Positions 29,181 through 37,235 of a stretch of DNA of 64,000 bases are shown here, piece after piece. The DNA lies in contig NZ_AP019777.1 in assembly GCF_019669905.1 (NCBI RefSeq), positions 3,720,001-3,784,000 on the forward strand. Direction: 5' to 3'. The notes below the pieces were generated by a model. The model had not been told where the DNA came from, made no database searches, and saw only the letters and a program-made list of their open reading frames with translations. Both the position numbers and the translations under genes were made by a program. This DNA is from Methylomonas koyamae. Lineage in GTDB: Bacteria; Pseudomonadota; Gammaproteobacteria; Methylococcales; Methylomonadaceae. Within the stretch, counting starts at the first letter, position 1. Every line of letters begins with the position of its first letter.

Positions 29181-31574
29181 ATGCGCAGAAAAACTAAAAT
29201 AAAGTCAGCCTTATTGTTATTCCCCGGCTTCGTCGCCTTGCCGGCTAGCCTGCTCGCAGCCGAAACGGCCACGACGTTATCGGATGTCGTGGTTTCCGAT
29301 GAATCCGAAGACGGCCGCCCGGAAACGCCGTCCAAGACCGATTTCGCCACGCCCAAAACCAAAGTGACCAAAGCGGCTATCGAGAAAACCAATGCGGTAA
29401 CGACGGTGGACGCGGTGAAATTCGAATCCGGCGTGTTTGCCCGGCAACGCTACATCGGCGACCAAAATGCGCCTATCGGCATGCGCGGTTCCAACCCTTA
29501 CCAAGGCGGCCGGGTCATGGTGTTCATGGACGGCATGCCAATCTGGAATCCTTTGCAAATCAGCTTCAACGGTTCGCCGCGCTGGGGCTTGATCGGACCG
29601 GGCGAGGTCAAATCGATAGACGTACTTTCAGGGCCGTTTTCCGCCGAATACAGTGGCAACGCGATGGGCGGTGTGCTGAACTACAACACATTGATGCCGC
29701 AAAAGCGCGAAATCTACACCGAAGCGACCTATTTCGTGCAGCCTTACGAATTCGAAGGCACCAAAACCAATCTGCAAGGCTTTAAAACGTTTGCCTCTTA
29801 CGGCGACAAATTCGGCGATTTCAGCACTTACTTCTCGTACAACCATATCGAGAACGAAGGTCAGCCGATGACGCCGCAATTCTCCGGCGATAAAGGCTTC
29901 AATCGGAACACGGCCTTGGCCGGCTTGCCGAACGGCGCCTTTCTGGAAAAAAATCCGCGAACCGGCCAGTACCGTTACAACTACGGCGACGACGGCATCC
30001 AACATTCGGTCGACGACCTGTACAAATGGAAAGGCAGTTATGCGATAAACCCGGAGTTGGAGACCAATTTCGTCATTGCCTTCCAAAATTTCGAACGGAC
30101 CAATACCGGCCAGTCCTTCATCGAGCGCGCCAACGGCACCACCGTCTGGCCGGGCAGTACCGTAGCCAATTCCGGTTCGTTATGGCCGGCCTCGTTGGGC
30201 GCATCGCCGACCACGCTCGGCACCAGCACCCAAACCCGGCAAACGCTGACGCTGGGCTGGGGTTTGAAAGGCCGAATCGCCGGCGACTGGTACACCAATA
30301 CTAATATTAGCTTCTTCGATATCCTGAAAGATCAAACCATCAGCTCCAACTACAATCCGCAAGACCCGAACCGGGTCATGACCGGCAGGGACAGTTCGTT
30401 CGACGATTCCGGTTGGTTCAACATATCCACCAAGCTCAATAACGAACAATTCCTGGGCCGCAAGGATTTGTCGTTCGCGACCGGTTACGAATTCCAACAT
30501 GCCAGGATTTTATTGAGCCAAAACAATTTGAGTAATTACAGCAACATAACCAACGCACCTGGCAACCCACTGGTTACCAGAAGTGGCGGCACTACCGATA
30601 CTCACGCGCTCTTCGGTCAATTAAGTTGGCGATTCATAAAAGACTGGGATGCCACCGTTGGCACTCGCATCGAGCGTTGGAATACTTATGATGGAATATA
30701 TTTAAGTTCAACTGCACCCGCAGGAAGCGGATTGACCAATGCCCAAGCATTAGCTGGCGCTTTGAATCCGGCAGACAGACAAGTATCAAGATGGTCACCA
30801 AAATTCTCGTTGGGATATGAACCAGGTCGCTGGAAATTCCGTTATTCCGTCGGTAAAGCTTATAAGTTTGCGCTTCCCGAAGAGTTATATGGCAATTCGA
30901 ACGGGGTTAGCGGTAACGGTTCGATCTCAGATTCCACTTTAAAGCCGGAAGATGGCACCCACCACAACCTTTTAGCCGAGTATGACTTCAATAACGGTTA
31001 TGTGCGTTTAAATCTATTCCACGAAAACGTAAGAAACGCTATTTACAGCGTACCTGTATTAAATAGATTTATAAATCCAGCCAGCATCAATCCAAATGGA
31101 ACAACCAATCTAACGTCATCGATAGGCGAAGTTGAAACAGACGGTTTAGATTTTACCGTCAATCATGATCGGATATTTGGTAGCGATTTTGATATAAAAC
31201 TCAATACAACGATACTTAACGCCGAAATCATTGAGAATCAGAAGAACCCTGCTTTGGTTGGAAAACAATTTCCGTTAATGCCAAACTACAGAGCCAACCT
31301 CTTAACTACTTATCATGTCGGGAATGATGTAGACCTTTCTGTTGGTACTAGATACTCAGGAAGACAGTTCTCTCAACCAGATAATTCCGATTTGCAACTG
31401 CCCTACTACAGCGCATTTACCGAATCGGTTTACGTCGATTTGAAAGCCACATACCGCTTCAACAAAGCCGGCCACGTCTCCGCCGGTATCGATAACATCA
31501 ACGACTACCAAGCGTTTTACAACCATCCGCTACCGCAAAGAACCTTCTTCGCCCAGGTCGGTTACAAATTCTAG
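29181..31574 (+). CDS. TonB-dependent outer-membrane receptor
   Basis: 797 residues from the ATG at 29181; a TTG 42 bases upstream is less likely. Signal peptide ends at SLLAAE. A short TonB-box-like DVVVSDE follows, then the plug domain (KTNAVTTVDAVKFESGVF, IGMRGSNPYQGGRVMVFMDGMP, GEVKSIDVLSGPFSAEYSGNAMGGVLNY) and a 22-strand barrel ending in FFAQVGYKF. Ligand unknown; siderophore or metal complexes are the usual ones. From about 30500 to 31440 the DNA is visibly AT-richer, with AGA and ATA codons, then returns to the local style for the last 130 bases, suggesting a replaced barrel segment. No FecIR-type regulator is adjacent. Confidence 0.92.
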   Translation: MRRKTKIKSALLLFPGFVALPASLLAAETATTLSDVVVSDESEDGRPETPSKTDFATPKTKVTKAAIEKTNAVTTVDAVKFESGVFARQRYIGDQNAPIGMRGSNPYQGGRVMVFMDGMPIWNPLQISFNGSPRWGLIGPGEVKSIDVLSGPFSAEYSGNAMGGVLNYNTLMPQKREIYTEATYFVQPYEFEGTKTNLQGFKTFASYGDKFGDFSTYFSYNHIENEGQPMTPQFSGDKGFNRNTALAGLPNGAFLEKNPRTGQYRYNYGDDGIQHSVDDLYKWKGSYAINPELETNFVIAFQNFERTNTGQSFIERANGTTVWPGSTVANSGSLWPASLGASPTTLGTSTQTRQTLTLGWGLKGRIAGDWYTNTNISFFDILKDQTISSNYNPQDPNRVMTGRDSSFDDSGWFNISTKLNNEQFLGRKDLSFATGYEFQHARILLSQNNLSNYSNITNAPGNPLVTRSGGTTDTHALFGQLSWRFIKDWDATVGTRIERWNTYDGIYLSSTAPAGSGLTNAQALAGALNPADRQVSRWSPKFSLGYEPGRWKFRYSVGKAYKFALPEELYGNSNGVSGNGSISDSTLKPEDGTHHNLLAEYDFNNGYVRLNLFHENVRNAIYSVPVLNRFINPASINPNGTTNLTSSIGEVETDGLDFTVNHDRIFGSDFDIKLNTTILNAEIIENQKNPALVGKQFPLMPNYRANLLTTYHVGNDVDLSVGTRYSGRQFSQPDNSDLQLPYYSAFTESVYVDLKATYRFNKAGHVSAGIDNINDYQAFYNHPLPQRTFFAQVGYKF

Positions 31575-31587
31575 CCCTACGCTACCG

Positions 31588-31622
31588 CTTGCGGAGCCGG
31601 TTATCGACACCGGTTTCGCAAG
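31588..31622. terminator. Stem-loop between convergent TonB receptor and nifQ
   Basis: A 14-base stem with two mismatches (CTTGCGGAGCCGGT with ACCGGTTTCGCAAG). It is placed between two gene 3' ends and probably serves as a bidirectional terminator. The T-run is weak on both sides. Confidence 0.55.
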
Positions 31623-31631
31623 CCGAAAACT

Positions 31632-32243
31632 TTAATCCTCCGGCCCAAAGCACTGCTGGTAGTCCTTACAGACTTCGCAGGACGGCGCTCGGCAGACGTA
31701 CAGACCCTCGGCTTCGCAGAGCTGTTTGTACAAAAATTTCTTCCATTTCATATCCTTGCTGTTGCGTGCGACCAGGTCGGGGAAGTTGTAGGCCAGCATC
31801 GCCGACAGGTCGGCGCGCGACCATAAACCCAAATCCTGCCACAAATGGTCGCTGCCCAGGCAGGCGGCGACGATCAGCGCAATCAGCCATTCGGTATCGG
31901 CGCCCGGTTGCGCGGCGAATTGGCGCAATAGCGTTTCCAGATCCTGTTTTTCCAGCATCCGGCTGAAATCCAGGTTATGGCCCGACACAGCAGTTTCGGC
32001 CAACACGTAGCCGGGGAAATGGCTGGCCAGCAACGCGGCGAATTGCTCCGGCGCCAAACCCAGCCGATCCGGCAACGCCCCCTCTCCCACCGCCCAACTG
32101 GCGATGATTTGCGCCAGCCAGACGCTGTTGGGCGACCAGCCGGCGCACGCCGCGAGTTCCTGATAAATCTGCTGCCGTGGCTTTGGGGTAACCGCTAGAC
32201 TCGGAATGGTTTGGGTCGGTTCTATAGCAGGCATGCAATTCAT
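31632..32243 (-). CDS. nifQ: Molybdenum-delivery protein NifQ
   Basis: 203 residues. NifQ is a Mo-Fe-S protein that supplies molybdenum for FeMo-cofactor assembly on NifEN/NifH. The family signature C-x4-C-x2-C-x5-C is seen at the C-terminus as CRAPSCEVCKDYQQC, preceded by the conserved MKWKKFLYKQLCEAEG. The start at 32243 has GGAGG 7 bases upstream. It is the last gene of the minus-strand nif group, 33 bases after a [2Fe-2S] ferredoxin gene. Confidence 0.92.
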   Translation of the reverse strand: MNCMPAIEPTQTIPSLAVTPKPRQQIYQELAACAGWSPNSVWLAQIIASWAVGEGALPDRLGLAPEQFAALLASHFPGYVLAETAVSGHNLDFSRMLEKQDLETLLRQFAAQPGADTEWLIALIVAACLGSDHLWQDLGLWSRADLSAMLAYNFPDLVARNSKDMKWKKFLYKQLCEAEGLYVCRAPSCEVCKDYQQCFGPED

Positions 32244-32276
32244 CTTCGGTCCTCCGGCGTTTAGTGGCGGAACGGA

Positions 32277-32627
32277 TTAGTACTCGACGCGGATGTCTTC
32301 GTCCCTAACGATCATCTGGCAAGCCAGACGCCATTCGCAGGGCAAATCGTCGACGATCATTTTCTCCAGCTCTTCGCCGGTGACCTTGCCGAGCTGTTTC
32401 AGCACCGCTTTTTCCTTCTCGGTCAACGGGCCGCCCATGCGCTGGTTTTTTTTGTCGATACTGGTGACTTTAACCAGGCAGGTACCGCATTCCCCGTCTT
32501 CGCACTCGAAGTTGATGGGGATTTTATTTTCCAACGCCAGCTTCAACACGGTCTGGGTGTGGCTGCCGGCGACGGCGTAAACGGTTTTATCCCGGTATTC
32601 CGGGCTTGAAAATGTGACTAATGCCAT
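32277..32627 (-). CDS. [2Fe-2S] ferredoxin, nif-associated
   Basis: 116 residues from the ATG at 32627 with AAGGAG 7 bases upstream; a longer frame upstream runs through the preceding ferredoxin gene and is rejected. Plant/adrenodoxin-like fold with cluster cysteines in CEDGECGTC (C-x4-C-x2-C) and a fourth in RLACQ. An insertion of about 30 charged residues lies between these. Likely an electron carrier for nitrogenase or cofactor assembly, by context. It is 20 bases downstream of a second ferredoxin gene. Confidence 0.88.
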   Translation of the reverse strand: MALVTFSSPEYRDKTVYAVAGSHTQTVLKLALENKIPINFECEDGECGTCLVKVTSIDKKNQRMGGPLTEKEKAVLKQLGKVTGEELEKMIVDDLPCEWRLACQMIVRDEDIRVEY

Positions 32628-32647
32628 GTGTGGTCTCCTTGAACGGC

Positions 32648-32947
<300 letters not shown>

Positions 32948-33138
32948 TTACGCTATTTAAGTGTCATCTCGGCAACCTCCAATCTGAGGACTGCCGTTTT
33001 GGAATCCGCAAAGATTCCCGATTCCCGCCCACTCGAAAGCCGGCGGGGTTCGCCTATCCATCCGGGGATCGGCTTAGCCGGCCTTACTGCGCCGGCTCAA
33101 CGCGTGACGTATGTCTAAAACTGTTGCTGCGGTCCGGC

Positions 33139-34419
33139 TCAGGCCAGATCCGCAAAATTAAGCACTTTCGATAACCGGGCGCCGGTCAGCTCTTGGGCCA
33201 GCTCCAAACCGAAGGCCGTGCATTCCAATATCTCGTCGTCGGTGGGGATCAATTTCACCCGCAAGCCCGGAATCGGCACCCGTAATTTCAGGCCGCGCAG
33301 GCGGTCCTCGACCAGACGCACGCCCTCGCCGGTCCAGCCGTAGGAACCGAACACGCCGCCCAGTTTGTTCTTCAAATTGACCACTGCCAGCGACGACAGC
33401 AGGTCCCAAATCGGCTTGACCGCATCGCCGTTGATGGTCGGCGTGCCCAGCACCAGACCGTCGGCTTCTTCAATTAAATCGACGAACGGCCCCACCTCGC
33501 CGCCCTCCAGGTCGTACAGCGATACCCGCACATCCTCGACCTGCATCGCGCCCTGGTAAATCGCTTCGGCCATGCGCCGGGTGTTGCCGTAGGAACTGAT
33601 GTAAAAAATCAGCAGGGTTTTCTGGTTGGGGCTGAGTTCGTTGTGCAGAGCCGGACTGGAGAGTTGCCGGTAGCGCTGGATGTAATGCTGCGGCCGGTCG
33701 CGCAGAATCGGGCCGTGGGTCGGGGCGATCAGGGTTAGCGGCAAGGGTTCGATCAATTCCAGCGCCCGCACCACGTATTCCTTGAACGGCCGCATGATGT
33801 GGGCGTAGTAATACTCGAACGAGAAGCGGAAATCGCCGACGCGGTCGTTGAACAGGCGTTTGTCGCAGAAATGGCAGCCGAACACGTCGCCGGAAAACAG
33901 CATCTTTTCTTCCGGGGCATAGGTGCATTGGGTATCCGGCCAGTGCAGATAGGGCGTGTGCAAAAACTCCAGGCGGCGGTCGCCCAGCGACACCGAATCG
34001 CCGGTCACCACCGGCGTGAAGCTCAACGTGTCCTGCTTCAGCAGGCCTTTCAACATCGTTTGGGCTTTCTGGGAAATGAACAACTGCGCCTGTGGCGCCC
34101 GCCGCATCAGCTCCGGCAACGCGCCGGTGTGGTCCGGCTCCAGGTGGTTCAACACGATGACTTTGATTTCGTTGTAGTCGGCGACGCTTTCCAGCCGGGC
34201 AAAAAAATCGGCGGCGAAGCCTTCCTTGACCGTGTCGATCACCGCGACGCCTTCGCTGCCGCGGATGACGTAGGCGTTGTAACTGGTGCCGTTGGCGGTT
34301 TTTAAAATGATGTCGAAGATGCGCAGATTGGGATCGAAGGCGCCAACCCAATGCACCCGCTCGGACAGCGGCACGGCAAGCGGAGTGCCGTCGTCGCCTT
34401 CCAGCTTGACGCCGTTCAT
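33139..34419 (-). CDS. A-type flavodiiron protein (FprA family)
   Basis: 426 residues: an N-terminal metallo-beta-lactamase-like diiron domain and a C-terminal flavodoxin domain. Diiron ligands are visible in order: H-x-E-x-DH in NHLEPDHTG, H in PYLHWPDT, D in FSGDVFG and H in APTHGP. The flavodoxin FMN loop is YISSYGNTRRMAE, with LGTPTINGD and GSYGWTGEG later. The family reduces O2 to water and/or NO to N2O. It overlaps nifO by four bases, so it is built into the nif operon, where oxygen scavenging to protect nitrogenase is a reasonable inference. No rubredoxin domain is fused; a neighbouring ferredoxin may be the donor. Confidence 0.92.
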   Translation of the reverse strand: MNGVKLEGDDGTPLAVPLSERVHWVGAFDPNLRIFDIILKTANGTSYNAYVIRGSEGVAVIDTVKEGFAADFFARLESVADYNEIKVIVLNHLEPDHTGALPELMRRAPQAQLFISQKAQTMLKGLLKQDTLSFTPVVTGDSVSLGDRRLEFLHTPYLHWPDTQCTYAPEEKMLFSGDVFGCHFCDKRLFNDRVGDFRFSFEYYYAHIMRPFKEYVVRALELIEPLPLTLIAPTHGPILRDRPQHYIQRYRQLSSPALHNELSPNQKTLLIFYISSYGNTRRMAEAIYQGAMQVEDVRVSLYDLEGGEVGPFVDLIEEADGLVLGTPTINGDAVKPIWDLLSSLAVVNLKNKLGGVFGSYGWTGEGVRLVEDRLRGLKLRVPIPGLRVKLIPTDDEILECTAFGLELAQELTGARLSKVLNFADLA

Positions 34420-34841
34420 GGCCCGCCCGCCTCGGCTCGGGCTTGGCGCGGGCAGGTTTCCAGGTCCTTGGCGTTCGCCGGCAATTTCAAGCCCAGCCAG
34501 GCATCGACTTCGTTTTCGTCGAAACCCGACAACCGCCGCTGGTCGGCTTCCATCAGCGGCCGCCGGATCAATAACGGCTGCTCGACCATCAAGGCAATGG
34601 CCTGATCTTCGTCCAGCATTTCCGGATCTATCAAGCCCTGCTTGATCGCCGGCGCGCTGCGGTTAAACCATTCCGCGACCGGCTTATCGCCGAAAAACGA
34701 ACGCAGTTTGGCCTGCTGCTTGGCCCAGGGCTGTTGCAACAAGTCGTAGACCACCAGCAAATGGCCGGCCGCGCTCAATAGCTGTTTCTGCCGGGTGTTG
34801 TTCAAACATCCCGGCTTCTCGTAAAAGTGGACGGTAGCCAT
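34416..34841 (-). CDS. nifO: Nitrogenase-associated ArsC-like protein NifO
   Basis: 141 residues from the ATG at 34841, five bases after the fdxN stop. Thioredoxin-fold ArsC family: TVHFYEKPGCLNNTRQKQLL at the N-terminus with C-x4-R, then MVEQPLLIRRPLMEADQRRLSGFDE, which holds the arginines and GF typical of the Spx/ArsC group. In Azotobacter nifO follows nifB-fdxN and affects molybdenum partition between nitrogenase and nitrate assimilation. Same order here. ATGA overlap with the flavodiiron gene. Confidence 0.85.
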   Translation of the reverse strand: MATVHFYEKPGCLNNTRQKQLLSAAGHLLVVYDLLQQPWAKQQAKLRSFFGDKPVAEWFNRSAPAIKQGLIDPEMLDEDQAIALMVEQPLLIRRPLMEADQRRLSGFDENEVDAWLGLKLPANAKDLETCPRQARAEAGGP

Positions 34842-34846
34842 AGCCG

Positions 34847-35131
34847 TCAGTGGGCTTGCAGTTCCGCCATCACCTCGGCCATTCTTTCCGGTGGAATACC
34901 GGTCAACGAACCGGGCGGATTGACGGCGATACCGTTCGCATCCAGGATCGCGCCCTCGATCGGGCAGATGCTGGCGCATTGGGTATCCTGGTAATCGCCT
35001 TCGCATTCGGTGCATTTGTTCGGATTGATCCGAAAATGCCCGGCTTTGCTGGACATAAAAATCGCCTTGCTAGGGCACAAGGGCTCGCAGGCGTAACAGT
35101 TGACACAGGATTCTATGATTTGTAGAGCCAT
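34847..35131 (-). CDS. fdxN: 2[4Fe-4S] ferredoxin FdxN
   Basis: 94 residues. First cluster motif CVNCYACEPLCP, second CTECEGDYQDTQCASICP with the longer spacing typical of nif FdxN ferredoxins. FdxN supplies electrons to NifB for NifB-co synthesis in Azotobacter. It lies 226 bases downstream of nifB with a palindromic repeat in the gap, and five bases upstream of nifO. Confidence 0.92.
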   Translation of the reverse strand: MALQIIESCVNCYACEPLCPSKAIFMSSKAGHFRINPNKCTECEGDYQDTQCASICPIEGAILDANGIAVNPPGSLTGIPPERMAEVMAELQAH

Positions 35132-35200
35132 GACGTTACCTTTGAATTCGGTGGTGAATCATTCAGAACAATCGCTCTCCGCAGAGCTGTCGCACAAGCG

Positions 35201-35288
35201 CCCTCTCCTGATGGAGAGGGCCGGGGCGAGGAGAATTAAAAAAAAGATTTCCCCCCTCACCCTAGCCCTCTCCCGGAGGGAGAGGGAA
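35201..35288. repeat. Dispersed palindromic repeat pair between nifB and fdxN
   Basis: Two hairpins of related sequence: CCCTCTCC / GGAGAGGG (35201-35220) and CCCTCTCCC / GGGAGAGGG (35266-35286), separated by an A-rich stretch. This CCCTCTCC...GGAGAGGG type is a common multi-copy intergenic element in proteobacteria. It may act as an mRNA stabiliser or partial terminator inside the nif operon. Confidence 0.7.
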
Positions 35289-35357
35289 TGTTTAAAAGCC
35301 CCTTAACTTTGCGACATTGCCCCACCGGAGAGGAGATTCTCACTGGGTGCCTATGGT

Positions 35358-36851
35358 TTAGGCTGTCGCCCGTTTATCGGCACTAACCTCATCCAGCTTG
35401 CCGGCCGCGGCCATTTCCTTGTAAACCGCCATGACCGCGTCCTCGATCGGTTCCATCGCATGCTCGCCATTGGGCTGGATACCGGCTTGCTCCAGCATGT
35501 CCCAAGGCTCGTAACCGATCTTGGAGCACAGCACCACTTCGCAGCCTTCCAAAGCCCGAATCGTGCGTTGCAACACGCTTTCGCCGTCGCCGCAAGTATC
35601 ATCGCCACTACAGTACAGATCGGTTTTGCGATGGCTCATGAAGCGCACGCCATCCGGCGAGGCTTCGTAGATCAAAAACTCTTTGGCATGGCCGAAGTGT
35701 TGGTTGATCACGCCTTGGCCGCTGGTGGCGATGGCCATCAACACCGGACGGGTGTTCAGCTTGGGCTCGTCGGCATGGCTGGCGGCTTTTTCGACTTTGG
35801 CGGCGCGCTTGCTGTGCATTTCCTCGGCAATCGCTTCGTGGATGACCTTGCGTTTTTCCATCGCCGATTGGTAGTCGATCTCCATCGCTTCGATCTTGTC
35901 CATCGTGAACTCGTCGCCGCGGTCTTCGCCCAGCAGACCGACCGCGTCGGCCCGGCATTGCCGGCAGTGGCGCATCATGTTCATGTCGCCGGAACAGGCA
36001 TCTTGCAGGTCCATCAATTCGTCCTGGGTCGGACCGCGCTGGCCCATCACACCGTAGAACGTGCCGTGTTCGGCTTCGGCGATCAACGGCATCACGTTGT
36101 GCAGGAAAGCACCTTTGGCTTTGACGATTTTGCTGACTTCCGCCAAGTGCTTGTCGTTGACGCCGGGAATCATCACCGAATTAACTTTGACCAGGATGCC
36201 TCTGGCCGTCAGCATTTCCAGGCCTTTTTGTTGCTGCTCGATCAAAATCTTGGCGCCCTTCACGCCTTTGATGCGTTTGTTTTCCCAGAAAATCCACGGA
36301 TAGATTTGGGCGCCGATTTCCGGATCGACGCAGTTGATCGTGATGGTGACGTGGTCGATGTTGTGTTTGGACAACTCCTCGACCGATTCCGGTAGGGCCA
36401 GACCGTTGGTGGACACGCACAGTTTGATGTCCGGCGCATCCTGGCTCAAACGGCGGAAGGTTTCGAAGGTACGTTCCGGGTTGGCCAGCGGGTCGCCGGG
36501 GCCGGCGATGCCGAGCACAGTCATTTGCGGGATGTTGGCCGCCACCGCCATGGTTTTCTTGACTGCCTGTTCCGGCGTCAGCAATTCCGAGACTACGCCC
36601 GGCCGCGATTCGTTGGAGCAATCGTATTTGCGGTTGCAGTAATGGCACTGGATGTTACAGGCCGGCGCCACCGCTACGTGCATGCGGGCGAAGTAGTGGT
36701 GGGCGTCTTCCGAGTAACACGGATGGTTTTCCACCTTGGCCCGTATTTCGTCGGACAAATGGCCTAATTGGTCGTCCGATGAACCGCAGGAGTGGGATGA
36801 GCAGCCGCCTGCGCTGGCCGCGGGAGTTTCGTTCAAAACTGGCAATTCCAT
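35358..36851 (-). CDS. nifB: Nitrogenase cofactor biosynthesis protein NifB
   Basis: 497 residues from the ATG at 36851 (GAGGTGAAG upstream); 16 extra in-frame codons upstream are rejected because they reach into the sigma-54 promoter. Radical-SAM enzyme that fuses two [4Fe-4S] clusters with a carbide from SAM into NifB-co. Visible: an N-terminal Ser/Cys-rich stretch, the SAM motif CNIQCHYC (C-x3-C-x2-C), GIAGPGDPLANP, the CRQCRADAVGLLGEDR cysteine pair for auxiliary clusters, and a C-terminal NifX-like domain from about residue 385 (VLMAIATSGQGVINQHFGHA). It heads the minus-strand nif group under a NifA/sigma-54 promoter. Confidence 0.97.
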   Translation of the reverse strand: MELPVLNETPAASAGGCSSHSCGSSDDQLGHLSDEIRAKVENHPCYSEDAHHYFARMHVAVAPACNIQCHYCNRKYDCSNESRPGVVSELLTPEQAVKKTMAVAANIPQMTVLGIAGPGDPLANPERTFETFRRLSQDAPDIKLCVSTNGLALPESVEELSKHNIDHVTITINCVDPEIGAQIYPWIFWENKRIKGVKGAKILIEQQQKGLEMLTARGILVKVNSVMIPGVNDKHLAEVSKIVKAKGAFLHNVMPLIAEAEHGTFYGVMGQRGPTQDELMDLQDACSGDMNMMRHCRQCRADAVGLLGEDRGDEFTMDKIEAMEIDYQSAMEKRKVIHEAIAEEMHSKRAAKVEKAASHADEPKLNTRPVLMAIATSGQGVINQHFGHAKEFLIYEASPDGVRFMSHRKTDLYCSGDDTCGDGESVLQRTIRALEGCEVVLCSKIGYEPWDMLEQAGIQPNGEHAMEPIEDAVMAVYKEMAAAGKLDEVSADKRATA

Positions 36852-36887
36852 GATCTTCACCTCGCTTAAATGGGTTGCAAGAGAGAT

Positions 36888-36903
36888 AGCACAGGCCATG
36901 CCA
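36888..36903 (-). promoter_or_regulatory. Sigma-54 (-24/-12) promoter of nifB
   Basis: On the minus strand the bases read TGGCATGGCCTGTGCT. Compared with the nif consensus TGGCAC-N4-TTTGCW, the -24 GG and -12 GC are exactly 10 bases apart. The start of transcription would be near 36877, about 25 bases before the nifB ATG. Confidence 0.8.
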
Positions 36904-36964
36904 GTTATTTTTTACAGACAAGCCTATGATTTTTATAGGCTTTACAATCCGACGCAGGCCAGCT

Positions 36965-36980
36965 TGTCGGATATATCACA
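36965..36980 (-). promoter_or_regulatory. NifA upstream activating site 1
   Basis: TGT-N10-ACA (TGTCGGATATATCACA), about 90 bases upstream of the expected nifB transcription start. This is the known NifA-binding consensus, and its location is typical. Confidence 0.75.
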
Positions 36981-36986
36981 TGCCGA

Positions 36987-37002
36987 TGTTTGTAAGAGCA
37001 CA
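36987..37002 (-). promoter_or_regulatory. NifA upstream activating site 2
   Basis: Second TGT-N10-ACA (TGTTTGTAAGAGCACA), centred 22 bases (about two helical turns) from the first. Same-face paired sites are common at strong NifA promoters. Confidence 0.7.
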
Positions 37003-37117
37003 AACCGCCGCGCCGAATTGTCGAAATTTCGGAAAAAATGGCCGCTCGTTATCGAAAACCGCCAGGGCGGACACGGCGGCTTCGCCCTGAAAACCCTACT
37101 GTTTTTAAGTGTGAGAC

Positions 37118-37123
37118 TATAAT
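37118..37123 (+). promoter_or_regulatory. Candidate -10 box for the autotransporter gene
   Basis: A perfect TATAAT 113 bases upstream of the autotransporter ATG. No good -35 hexamer lies at 16-18 bases, so it may need an activator. Confidence 0.4.
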
Positions 37124-37235
37124 GCGTGTGATAGACTTCACATAAATCGACATTTTCTCTACCAGTGCAGCGGGCTGCGCCGCAGCCAACGGATAACGCG
37201 TCTTAGACCTTAAATATGGAGCTGGGCCAACGCTT

